Part shown: positions 34,708-44,223 of the stretch, piece after piece
Numbering within the stretch: the first letter of the stretch is position 1
Layout of the letters: every line of letters starts with the position of its first letter
From: Marmoricola sp.
GTDB taxonomy: Bacteria > Actinomycetota > Actinomycetes > Propionibacteriales > Nocardioidaceae
Direction: 5' to 3'
Assembly: GCA_025964775.1 (NCBI GenBank)
Contig: JAOPYE010000022.1
Span: 1-48,469 of the forward strand
DNA: 48,469 bases
Position numbers and translations under genes: made by a program
Notes under the pieces: model-generated
Databases searched by the model: none
Seen by the model: the letters and a program-made list of their open reading frames with translations, nothing else
What the model was told of the DNA's origin: nothing

Positions 34708-34983
34708 TCAGACTCCTTGAGTCGTGTTCACATGGCCCAGCAGGTGCTGGGAAGATTTGGCTGGGGAGGCCTTGTCCGGGACCGGGTCGTAGCCGCCGGC
34801 GGCCCAGGGGTGGCAGCGCCCCACCCGTCGTACGGCGAGCCAGGTGCCCTTGATGCTCCCGTGCACGGTCACTGCCTCGAGCGCGTACGCCGAGCAGGTC
34901 GGGTGGTACCGGCAGACCTGGCCGTACAACGGGCTGATCGCGAACCGGTAGGCCTTGAGGAGGCCGATCAGGACGTATCGCAC
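34708..34983 (-). CDS. yidD: Membrane protein insertion efficiency factor YidD
   Basis: A 91-aa peripheral membrane protein of the YidD family, found next to yidC and rnpA in most bacteria. The core is LIGLLKAYRFAISPLYG, CRYHPTCSAYALEAV (conserved Cys residues), HGSIKGTWLAVRRVGRCHPW and GGYDPVP. It assists YidC-dependent insertion. GTG 34983 abuts the rnpA stop. Confidence 0.92.
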   Translation of the reverse strand: MRYVLIGLLKAYRFAISPLYGQVCRYHPTCSAYALEAVTVHGSIKGTWLAVRRVGRCHPWAAGGYDPVPDKASPAKSSQHLLGHVNTTQGV

Positions 34984-35340
34984 CTAGATCAACTCCTTCA
35001 TGGTCGGCACCAGACAACGATCGAGCTCGGCCGCAAGATCCCGGGACGTGGCCGCGGCTGAACCCGGCAGCGCCCGAACGACGAGGAGGCTCCCGCTGGG
35101 AAGCGTGCTGACCCGTTCTCGCATCAGGTGGCGCAGGCGCCGCTTCACACGGTTCCGCGTGACGGCCGGCCCGACCGACTTCGCGACGACGAACCCCACG
35201 CGAGGTTGATCACTTGTCGCTTTGTCGACATTAGGGACGGCCAGGTGCAGAACCATCAGCGGACCGCCGGCACGGCGTCCACGACGGACCGTGTGCCGAA
35301 AGTCCTCGGCACTGGTCAGGCGATTGCTGGCGGACAGCAC
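34984..35340 (-). CDS. rnpA: Ribonuclease P protein component
   Basis: A 118-aa basic protein that binds the RNase P RNA for tRNA 5' maturation. RLTSAEDFRHTVRRGRRAGG at the start, VGFVVAKSVGPAVTRNRVKRRLRHLMRE (the RNR-type motif) and the C-terminal DLAAELDRCL are typical. GTG 35340 gives the usual N-terminus MLSASNRLTS and leaves a 16-nt gap after rpmH. Codons around residues 36-46 (NVDKATSDQPR) are unusually AT-rich (AAT, AAA, ACA, AGT, CAA) compared with the rest of the gene. Confidence 0.92.
   Translation of the reverse strand: MLSASNRLTSAEDFRHTVRRGRRAGGPLMVLHLAVPNVDKATSDQPRVGFVVAKSVGPAVTRNRVKRRLRHLMRERVSTLPSGSLLVVRALPGSAAATSRDLAAELDRCLVPTMKELI
35218..35229. repeat. CGCTTTGTCGAC motif, copy 2, inside rnpA
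   Basis: An exact copy of the 12-mer at 30399-30410, lying in the AT-rich codon patch of rnpA. Confidence 0.55.
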
Positions 35341-35356
35341 GTCCTGGCAAGCGGCC

Positions 35357-35494
35357 TCAGACTGCGAGGCTGTTGCGGCCCTTGCGACGTCGTGCCGACA
35401 GGATCGAACGCCCGGCACGCGTGCGCATGCGCAGGCGGAACCCGTGCACCTTGTGACGACGACGGTTGTTCGGCTGGTACGTACGCTTGCTCAT
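35357..35494 (-). CDS. rpmH: 50S ribosomal protein L34
   Basis: A 45-aa L34. The peptide begins [20 protein letters not shown] and ends with [11 protein letters not shown], an almost textbook actinobacterial sequence. The ATG at 35494 has GGAG 6 nt upstream. It heads the rpmH-rnpA-yidD-yidC-khpB-rsmG set and is divergent from dnaA, the usual arrangement at bacterial origins. Confidence 0.96.
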   Translation of the reverse strand: MSKRTYQPNNRRRHKVHGFRLRMRTRAGRSILSARRRKGRNSLAV

Positions 35495-35697
35495 GAAAAT
35501 CTCCACGCGCTTCTGTTGGGATGCTCGGCTTGTGAAACAGCTCTACGGGACGTGTCCACCACCGGGTCGCACGACGCAGAACGCCGCCAGACGGCTGAGA
35601 ATCTCCTCAGCGCAACTGGCACCGCCTGCCCGCGCGTTGGACCCATGGGGCCCGGTCGTGGACATGCGGCACCGGTCGAACCGGTTTCGACCTGCCA

Positions 35698-35727
35698 ACG
35701 GTACGTGTGCGGTGCACGCAGGGTCAA
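35698..35727 (-). promoter_or_regulatory. rpmH promoter (TTGACC-N18-TACCGT)
   Basis: -35 TTGACC at 35727-35722 and -10 TACCGT at 35703-35698 on the minus strand, 18-nt spacer. This gives an rpmH leader of about 195 nt. Confidence 0.5.
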
Positions 35728-35828
35728 TTCGATGCTCACCGGTGACACCACAGCGAACCTCAAAAGACGCGATGATGCACTACTGGGCTAGTCGAATCGC
35801 AGCGACACGCCGATGAATCGCTCGAACC

Positions 35829-35837
35829 TGTGGACAA
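35829..35837. promoter_or_regulatory. DnaA box in dnaA upstream region
   Basis: TGTGGACAA (TTGTCCACA on the other strand), 4 bp before the dnaA -35 candidate. Confidence 0.7.
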
Positions 35838-35841
35838 CTAG

Positions 35842-35871
35842 TTGATACCGAAGCGTCCGAGTTGTTAGCGT
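35842..35871 (+). promoter_or_regulatory. dnaA promoter candidate (TTGATA-N18-TAGCGT)
   Basis: -35 TTGATA (35842-35847), 18-nt spacer, -10 TAGCGT (35866-35871). The leader to the dnaA start is about 150 nt and contains a second DnaA box at 35944. Confidence 0.5.
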
Positions 35872-35943
35872 CCGGGGTCCGGCCCACCTGAGTACGCGGA
35901 AAAGTCCGCTCAGATCTCTTGGCTCGCGCACCCCTGCACAACC

Positions 35944-35952
35944 TGTGGACAA
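35944..35952. promoter_or_regulatory. DnaA box in dnaA leader
   Basis: TGTGGACAA, followed by a degenerate TGTGGATCG at 35956-35964. Confidence 0.7.
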
Positions 35953-36025
35953 AGGTGTGGATCGGACCAACCAGATCAAGCCAGACGACAGCCGCCACCG
36001 CCCACCGGCGCAACGGAGCGTCAGG

Positions 36026-37552
36026 ATGAGGGAGCGCGAGGCGCACGTGGATTCACCAGCAGGTACCGGACCGGCAAGTTCCAGCGCGGCATCAGGCAAG
36101 GAACTCGACGTCCTGTGGCCGGCGATCCTCGACAGCCTCGCCCCCAACCAGCGCGTGTGGCTCGCGTCGAGCAAGCCGGTGATGCTGGCCGAGTCGACCG
36201 CCGTCATCGCCGTGCCCAACGAGTTCACCCGCACCCAGCTCGAGGGGCGCCTGCGCACCCGGCTCGAGGACGCCCTGAGCGACAGCCTCAACAGGCCGAT
36301 CCGGATCGCGGTCAGTGTCGACGAGAGCCTGGTCCAGGCGCCGGGCGAGGTCGCCGCCGAGGCGGCAGGCCAGGACCGGACCACCGGCATCGACGCGCCT
36401 TTCGGAGCACCAGCGACGCTCAAACAGCAGCCACAAAGCACTTCATTGACAAATCCTCAAAGTGCTTTATCGACAAATATCCAGGGTGGTGCGTCGCTGA
36501 CGACCGGCATCCCGGACAGCCCGCTCAACCCCCGGTACACCTTCGAGACCTTCGTCATCGGGTCCTCGAACCGGTTCGCCCACGCAGCAGCCGTTGCCGT
36601 TGCCGAGGCACCGGGCAAGGCCTACAACCCCTTGCTCGTGTACGGCGACTCCGGACTGGGCAAGACCCACCTGCTGCACGCGATCGGGCACTACGTGCGG
36701 AGCCTCTACACCGGCGCAAAGATCCGGTACGTCTCCTCCGAGGCCTTCACCAACGACGTCATCAACGCCATCAAGGACGCGAACACGGCCGCCCTCCAGC
36801 GCAGGTACCGCGATGTCGACGTCCTGCTGATCGACGACATCCAGTTCCTCGAGGGCAAGCAGCAGACCCAGGAGGAGTTCTTCCACACCTTCAACACGCT
36901 GCACAACGCGAACAAGCAGATCGTGATCAGCTCCGACCGGCCGCCCAAGCGCCTGACCCAGCTGGAGGACCGCCTGCGCAACAGGTTCGAATGGGGCCTG
37001 CTCACCGACGTGCAGCCGCCCGACCTGGAGACCAGGATCGCGATCCTGCGCAAGAAAGCCGCCGCCGACCGGCTCCATGCGCCTGCCGACGTCCTGGAGT
37101 TCATCGCCAGCCGGATCCAGACCAACATCCGCGAACTCGAGGGTGCCCTCATCCGGGTGACCGCCTTCGCGAGCATCAACCACCAGGAAGTCGACATGAC
37201 CCTGGCCGAGATCGTGCTCAAGGACCTGATTCCTGAGGGTGGCGAACCCCAGGTCACGGCCGGCCTGATCATCGCCCAGACGGCGTCGTACCACTCGTTC
37301 AGCATCGAGGACCTGTGCGGGCCCAGCCGGACCCGAGCGCTGGTCACCGCTCGTCAGATCGCGATGTACCTCTGCCGCGAGCTGACCGACCTCTCGTTGC
37401 CCAAGATCGGCCAGCAGTTCGGCGGTCGTGACCACACCACGGTCATGAACGCCGAGCGCCGCATCCGCAAGGACCTCGCCGAGCGCCAGACCACTTACAA
37501 GACGGTCAACGAGCTCACCATGCGCATCAAGCAGCAGGCCAAGCAGCCGTAG
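36026..37552 (+). CDS. dnaA: Chromosomal replication initiator DnaA
   Basis: A 508-aa AAA+ initiator. Domain I is [21 protein letters not shown]. Domain II is a disordered linker with an AT-rich patch. Domain III has the core [19 protein letters not shown], Walker [16 protein letters not shown], Walker [14 protein letters not shown] and sensor/Arg-finger blocks to [12 protein letters not shown]. Domain IV binds DnaA boxes with [18 protein letters not shown] 36026 has GGAG 7 nt upstream; GTG 36047 is an alternative with GAGG 5 nt upstream. An internal TTA leucine codon (codon 148) is unusual in a genome of this GC content. The gene precedes oriC and dnaN. Confidence 0.96.
   Translation: MREREAHVDSPAGTGPASSSAASGKELDVLWPAILDSLAPNQRVWLASSKPVMLAESTAVIAVPNEFTRTQLEGRLRTRLEDALSDSLNRPIRIAVSVDESLVQAPGEVAAEAAGQDRTTGIDAPFGAPATLKQQPQSTSLTNPQSALSTNIQGGASLTTGIPDSPLNPRYTFETFVIGSSNRFAHAAAVAVAEAPGKAYNPLLVYGDSGLGKTHLLHAIGHYVRSLYTGAKIRYVSSEAFTNDVINAIKDANTAALQRRYRDVDVLLIDDIQFLEGKQQTQEEFFHTFNTLHNANKQIVISSDRPPKRLTQLEDRLRNRFEWGLLTDVQPPDLETRIAILRKKAAADRLHAPADVLEFIASRIQTNIRELEGALIRVTAFASINHQEVDMTLAEIVLKDLIPEGGEPQVTAGLIIAQTASYHSFSIEDLCGPSRTRALVTARQIAMYLCRELTDLSLPKIGQQFGGRDHTTVMNAERRIRKDLAERQTTYKTVNELTMRIKQQAKQP
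36435..36478 (+). repeat. AT-rich inverted repeat in dnaA domain II
   Basis: AAAGCACTT (36435-36443) and AAGTGCTTT (36460-36468) form a perfect 9-bp inverted repeat. Each arm is followed by TTGACAAAT (36446) or TCGACAAAT (36470). The CGCTTTGTCGAC-like motif (36463-36474) overlaps it. Confidence 0.65.
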
Positions 37553-37921
37553 GGATCTGCGGTGACAACCTGTGGTTCGCGGCATGAATTGTCGTGGAGT
37601 GCCTGGGGAACAGCTGTGGACAAGCGGACAACACCGGGCACAACCCGTCCACGAACACACAGCACCAGCTCGCTCGTCCACCCGTCGTCCACAACCTCTG
37701 AGGACGACAAAAGTGTCGGTGACCTGCGGTTTCATCAGTTCTCCACAGGATCCACCGCCCCTACGACTACTACTAGATCTCCAATTGCCCCCTCGTCGAA
37801 TCACAACCGGAAACGACCCCGGGTGGGGACAACCCCCCACGCTGGGCACGAGCGTGACAGGATGCCCAGTCCCAAGGCATGAGTCCCCACCACCAGGTGC
37901 GACCCGCAGGAGGCAACACCC
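37553..37921. other. oriC: Origin of replication, oriC (dnaA-dnaN spacer)
   Basis: A 369-bp gene-free spacer with DnaA-box-like sequences on both strands: TGTGGACAA 37615-37623, TCGTCCACA 37685-37693, TTCTCCACA 37739-37747, plus weaker CCGTCCACG 37645 and TCGTCCACC 37674. CTACGACTACTACTA at 37761-37775, followed by the less GC-rich AGATCTCCAATTG, is a DnaA-trio-like unwinding element. The dnaA-dnaN spacer is the mapped oriC in Streptomyces and Mycobacterium. The end next to dnaN carries its GGAGG ribosome-binding site. Confidence 0.85.
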
Positions 37922-39082
37922 GTGAAGTTCCGCGTCGAGCGCGATGTCCTCGCAGACGCCGTCGCCTGGACGGCCCGCGCCCTTCCTTTGCGTCCCAGTG
38001 CTCCCGTGCTTGCCGGCCTGCTGATCGAAGCGGGTTCGATCGACGGCACCGACGGGCTGCAGCTCTCCACGTTCGACTACGAGACGTCCGCCCGCGCGAC
38101 CTTGAACGCTGACGTGTCGCTCGAAGGCCGCGCGCTCGTCTCGGGCCGGCTCCTGGCCGATATCTGCCGCAGTCTTCCCAACAAGCCGGTCGAGATGTCG
38201 ATCGAGGGCGCCAAGGTCACCCTGACCTGTGGTTCGGCGCGTTTCAGTCTTCAGACCATGCCGGTCGAGGACTACCCGTCGTTGCCCACGATGCCGGAGT
38301 CCCGAGGTCGGGTGCGCAGCGAGCTGTTCGCGCATGCCGTCGGGCAGGCGGTCACCGCAGCGGGCCGTGACGACATGTTGCCGGTGCTCACCGGAGTCCG
38401 GCTCGAACTCGACGGGTCGTCGATCTCGATGCTCGCCACCGACCGCTTCCGGCTCTCCCAGCGCGAGCTCGAGTGGGAGCCCGGCACACCGGACCTCTCG
38501 GCCGCTGCTCTGGTTCCGGCGAAGGTGCTGGCCGACACCGCCAAGTCACTGACCGGCGGCGCCGAGATCTCGATCGCGCTGTCCACCTCGGGTACCGGCG
38601 AAGGCATCATCGGCTTCGAGGGTTCCGCGGGCGGAGGCATCCGGCGTACGACGACGCGGCTCCTGGACGGCGAGTTCCCGAAGGTCCGGTCGTTGTTCCC
38701 CAGCGAGCACCTGACGCTGGCCCGGGTGGACCGCTCGGTCCTCATCGATGCCGTCAAGCGCGTCGCCCTGGTTGCCGAACGCAACACCGCGGTCCAGCTC
38801 GCCTTCACCGACGGTGTCCTCACCCTGGACGCGGGATCGGGCGAGGAGGCGATGGCCAGCGAGTCCATCGAGGCCAGCACCACCGGCGACGACCTCACGA
38901 CCGGGTTCAACCCGCAGTTCCTGCTCGACGGGCTGACCGCGCTGGAGACACCGTTCGTCGAGCTCGCCTTCACCACCTCTTCAAAGCCGGTCGTACTCTC
39001 GGGAGTGGACTCGCTCGATGCAGGGAGCACGACGGATTCGAGCTTCAAGTACCTCTTGATGCCGCGCCGCCTGCTCTCCTGA
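37922..39082 (+). CDS. dnaN: DNA polymerase III beta sliding clamp
   Basis: A 386-aa three-domain clamp that tethers the replicase to DNA. KFRVERDVLADAVAWTARALPLRPSAPVLAGLL is domain 1, ELFAHAVGQAVTAAGRDDMLPVLTGVRLE domain 2 and RVDRSVLIDAVKRVALVAERN domain 3, each the repeated clamp fold start. The C-terminus (FKYLLMPRRLL) is the usual ending with the hydrophobic peptide-binding pocket. GTG 37922 has GGAGG 8 nt upstream. It lies directly after oriC. Confidence 0.96.
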   Translation: MKFRVERDVLADAVAWTARALPLRPSAPVLAGLLIEAGSIDGTDGLQLSTFDYETSARATLNADVSLEGRALVSGRLLADICRSLPNKPVEMSIEGAKVTLTCGSARFSLQTMPVEDYPSLPTMPESRGRVRSELFAHAVGQAVTAAGRDDMLPVLTGVRLELDGSSISMLATDRFRLSQRELEWEPGTPDLSAAALVPAKVLADTAKSLTGGAEISIALSTSGTGEGIIGFEGSAGGGIRRTTTRLLDGEFPKVRSLFPSEHLTLARVDRSVLIDAVKRVALVAERNTAVQLAFTDGVLTLDAGSGEEAMASESIEASTTGDDLTTGFNPQFLLDGLTALETPFVELAFTTSSKPVVLSGVDSLDAGSTTDSSFKYLLMPRRLLS

Positions 39083-39131
39083 CCCGCGCTGCACCGGGCC
39101 AACGCCGCGCAGCACTGACGGAAGGACGCGC

Positions 39132-40019
39132 ATGCACCTCGGACTCGTCGGCCTCGGCAAGATGGGTGGCAACATGCGCACCCGCCTGCGCAACGGTGGT
39201 CACACGGTGGTCGGCTTCGACCGCAACCCTGACGTCACCGACGTCACCAGCCTGAGCGACATGGTCACCGCGCTGCCCAGCCCGAAGGTCGTCTGGGTGA
39301 TGGTCCCGGCCGGTGACCCGACCCGCGAGACGATCAACGAGCTCGCCGGCCTCCTCGGTCCTGGCGACCTGGTGGTCGACGGCGGGAACTCCAAGTGGAC
39401 CGACGACGCGATCAACGCGAATTCCCTTGCCAGCAAGGGAATTGGCTTCGTCGACTGCGGCGTCTCCGGTGGAGTCTGGGGACTGCAGAACGGGTACGCG
39501 CTCATGTGCGGAGGAGCCGACGCCGACGTCGCCAAGATCCAGCCGGCGTTCGACACCCTCAAGCCGGAAGGCGAGTTCGGCTTCGTCCACGCCGGCCGCA
39601 CCCCGGGTGCCGGCCACTACGCCAAGATGGTCCACAACGGCATCGAGTACGCGATGATGCAGGCCTACGCCGAGGGCTGGGAGCTGCTCGAAGCAGTCGA
39701 CCTGGTCGACGACGTCCCGGCCACCTTCAACTCGTGGCGTGAAGGCACCGTGATCCGTTCGTGGTTGCTCGACCTGCTCAGCGACGCGATCGGCAAGGAC
39801 GAGCACCTCGACGCCATCAAGGGTTGGGCCGACGACTCCGGCGAGGGTCGCTGGACCGTGCAGTCGGCGATCGACAACGCCGTACCGATGCCGGCGATCA
39901 CGGCCGCACTGTTCGCGCGTTTCGTCTCGCGCCAGACCGACAGCCCGGCGATGAAGGCGATCGCCGCGATGCGCAACGAGTTCGGCGGCCACGCCGTCCA
40001 GGCCGAACAGGGCAAGTAG
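39132..40019 (+). CDS. gnd: 6-phosphogluconate dehydrogenase, decarboxylating (short type)
   Basis: A 295-aa enzyme of the short GndA/YqeC class that oxidises 6-phosphogluconate to ribulose-5-phosphate. LGLVGLGKMGGNMRTRL is the coenzyme site, GDLVVDGGNSKWTDD, DCGVSGGVWGLQNGYALMCGG (substrate loop) and GAGHYAKMVHNGIEY (catalytic Lys). Long-type enzymes have about 470 residues, so this is the shorter form common in actinobacteria. It sits between dnaN and recF, as in Streptomyces and relatives but not in M. tuberculosis. GGAAGGA lies 6 nt before the ATG. Confidence 0.93.
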   Translation: MHLGLVGLGKMGGNMRTRLRNGGHTVVGFDRNPDVTDVTSLSDMVTALPSPKVVWVMVPAGDPTRETINELAGLLGPGDLVVDGGNSKWTDDAINANSLASKGIGFVDCGVSGGVWGLQNGYALMCGGADADVAKIQPAFDTLKPEGEFGFVHAGRTPGAGHYAKMVHNGIEYAMMQAYAEGWELLEAVDLVDDVPATFNSWREGTVIRSWLLDLLSDAIGKDEHLDAIKGWADDSGEGRWTVQSAIDNAVPMPAITAALFARFVSRQTDSPAMKAIAAMRNEFGGHAVQAEQGK

Positions 40020-40028
40020 CCCGGCCCG

Positions 40029-41159
40029 ATGTACGTCGCCCACCTCTCCCTCCACGACTTCCGGTCCTATGCGACCGTCGACGTCGAGATCGGAGCCGGG
40101 GTCACGGCGTTCGTGGGTCGCAACGGCCAGGGCAAGACCAACCTGGTCGAGGCGATCGACTACCTCTCCAGCCTGTCCTCGCACCGGGTCGCGGCCGACG
40201 CGCCGCTGGTCCGACAGGGAGCCCACCAGGCCGTGGTGCGTGCTGCCGTGGTCAGGGACGACCGCCGGGCGGTGCTCGAGATCGAGATCAACCCCGGCAA
40301 GTCCAACCGGGCCCGGGTCAACAAGTCGCCACTGCCCAAGGCCCGCGAGCTGCTCGGCCTCGTGCGCACAGTGGTCTTCTCGCCCGAGGACCTCGCGCTG
40401 GTCAAGGGGGATCCGGCTGAGCGACGGCGCTTCGCCGATGACCTCCTGGTCCAGATCTCGCCCCGCTTCGCGGGGACCCGCGCCGACTACGAGCGGGTCC
40501 TGCGGCAACGCAACTCGCTGCTGAAGACGGCACGTACCGGTCGGCGTACGGGTGGAGACCAGGACGACACGACGATGTCGACCCTGGCGGTCTGGGACGC
40601 ACGGCTCTCGGAGCTCGGAGCCGACATCATGCGCCGCCGGATCCAGCTCATCGAGGACCTGACCCCGCTCGTGGGCAAGGCCTACGAGGCCGTGGCGCGC
40701 GGGGCGACCCGCGACGACGCGGTCCTCACCTACAAGCCGAGCTTCGAGACGACCGGGCCCGACGAGCTCGAGGCACAGATCGTCGCCGAGCTGGAACGGC
40801 GTCGGCGCGAGGAGTTGGACCGCGGACTCACCCTGGTCGGGCCGCACCGCGACGACCTCCTGCTCGGTCTCGGGGACCTGCCGGTCAAGGGGTACGCCAG
40901 TCACGGCGAGTCCTGGTCGTTCGCCCTGGCCCTGCGGCTCGCGTCCTACGACCTGCTGCGCGCCGGTGGGGACGATCCGGTCCTGATCCTCGACGACGTC
41001 TTCGCCGAGCTCGACACAGGACGACGTGCGCAGCTCGCCGACCTCGTGGCCGACGCCGAGCAGGTGCTGATCACCGCGGCCGTCCTCCAGGACATCCCCG
41101 AGCAGCTGCGTGGCCAGCGGTTCACGGTCGCCGATGGCCGGGTGACGCGCGATGAGTGA
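40029..41159 (+). CDS. recF: DNA replication/repair protein RecF
   Basis: A 376-aa SMC-like ATPase that helps load RecA at gapped [19 protein letters not shown] begins the head, [21 protein letters not shown] is Walker [28 protein letters not shown] the signature region and [11 protein letters not shown]alker B. The short coiled-coil insertion is in the middle. No strong ribosome-binding site precedes the ATG, 9 nt after gnd. The end overlaps the DUF721 gene by 8 nt. Confidence 0.95.
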   Translation: MYVAHLSLHDFRSYATVDVEIGAGVTAFVGRNGQGKTNLVEAIDYLSSLSSHRVAADAPLVRQGAHQAVVRAAVVRDDRRAVLEIEINPGKSNRARVNKSPLPKARELLGLVRTVVFSPEDLALVKGDPAERRRFADDLLVQISPRFAGTRADYERVLRQRNSLLKTARTGRRTGGDQDDTTMSTLAVWDARLSELGADIMRRRIQLIEDLTPLVGKAYEAVARGATRDDAVLTYKPSFETTGPDELEAQIVAELERRRREELDRGLTLVGPHRDDLLLGLGDLPVKGYASHGESWSFALALRLASYDLLRAGGDDPVLILDDVFAELDTGRRAQLADLVADAEQVLITAAVLQDIPEQLRGQRFTVADGRVTRDE

Positions 41160-41772
41160 GGACGACAAGGATTTCGAGCCCTTCGAGACGGGCGCAGAGC
41201 GCCCTCCTCAGGAACCAACGGGCCGTGCCGGCCCGCCTCAACCAACGGATGCGACCGGGGATGGCGCCGGGGATGCGACGGAGAGCCACGACGAGAGTGG
41301 TCTCGACCTGGCTCGCAGCATCGCGCGCGGGCTCGCCGGCAGGACCGGCGCCCTGCGCCGGAAGTCCAGATTCACCCGCCGGATGCCGCCCCAGTCGAGC
41401 TCGGCGCACCCCGACGACCGCGATCCCCAGCTGCTGGACGCGACCTTCGGGCGGTTCATCGCCGACCAGGGCTGGCAGACCGAGCTGCGCGTGCACGGGG
41501 TCTTCACCCGCTGGGCCTCGATCGTCGGCCGCGAGGTCGCCGAGCACGTCACTCCCGAGTCGTACGCCGAGGGCCGCCTCGTGGTCCGGACCGACTCGAC
41601 GGCCTGGGCGACCCAGATGAAGCTGCTCGCGGCCACGGTCGTACGCCGCCTGAACGAGGAGCTCGGCGACGGGACCATCGAGGTCATCGACGTCCTCGGG
41701 CCGCACGTGCCGCGCTGGACCAGCGGCCGGTTCCGGGTCAAGGGCCGCGGTCCCCGGGACACCTACGGGTGA
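41152..41772 (+). CDS. DUF721/DciA-family protein
   Basis: A 206-aa protein with a 90-residue disordered, acidic N-terminus and a C-terminal DUF721 domain (about 95-195: [56 protein letters not shown] and [13 protein letters not shown] in pieces). DciA, the helicase operator of bacteria without DnaC, is in this family, and actinobacterial members (Rv0004) lie between recF and gyrB. Helicase loading at oriC is the likely role, inferred from the family. It overlaps recF by 8 nt. Confidence 0.88.
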   Translation: MSEDDKDFEPFETGAERPPQEPTGRAGPPQPTDATGDGAGDATESHDESGLDLARSIARGLAGRTGALRRKSRFTRRMPPQSSSAHPDDRDPQLLDATFGRFIADQGWQTELRVHGVFTRWASIVGREVAEHVTPESYAEGRLVVRTDSTAWATQMKLLAATVVRRLNEELGDGTIEVIDVLGPHVPRWTSGRFRVKGRGPRDTYG

Positions 41773-42066
41773 CCGGGTCGGGTCAGCGGCGCCAGGCGAC
41801 GCCAGAGCCGATCTGAGAGCCCGTCGGTCGTACAGGACCTCATCCGAGGCCCTGAAATGGGGTGCAAGGGGGTCTGTGGCGCCTCTCCGGGCCGAATTTC
41901 GACAAAGATCCCCCCATCCCTGTGGACGGACACGTGATTTGAGGCCCCTGACGGGTAGACTGAGACATGGTCATCCGAGTTGCGGAGACGCTGCGCGCGG
42001 TGGCCCTTTTTCATGGGCCGACACGGCCCGTGGGCGCACGCAGGTCATCAAAGTGAAGAGGAAGCC
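41773..42066 (+). promoter_or_regulatory. gyrB upstream region with -10 box
   Basis: A 294-bp spacer with no gene. TAGACT at 41956-41961 is the best -10 candidate, about 105 nt before gyrB. A degenerate DnaA-like TGTGGACGG lies at 41921-41929. I see no clear terminator for the recF unit. Confidence 0.45.
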
Positions 42067-44190
<2,124 letters not shown>

Positions 44191-44223
44191 CCGACGCGTC
44201 CTGCCGAACGAAAGTAAGAACCC

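Larger units (their letters stand above)
35495..36025. other. rpmH-dnaA divergent control region
   Basis: A 531-bp spacer without a convincing gene. It holds the divergent promoters of rpmH and dnaA, two TGTGGACAA DnaA boxes (35829-35837 and 35944-35952) and degenerate boxes near 35552 and 35956. The first good box touches the dnaA promoter, consistent with DnaA autoregulation. Confidence 0.7.

Noticed and set aside
39045..41168. 707-aa minus-strand open frame over gnd and recF
   Set aside because: Antisense shadow of two certain housekeeping genes.
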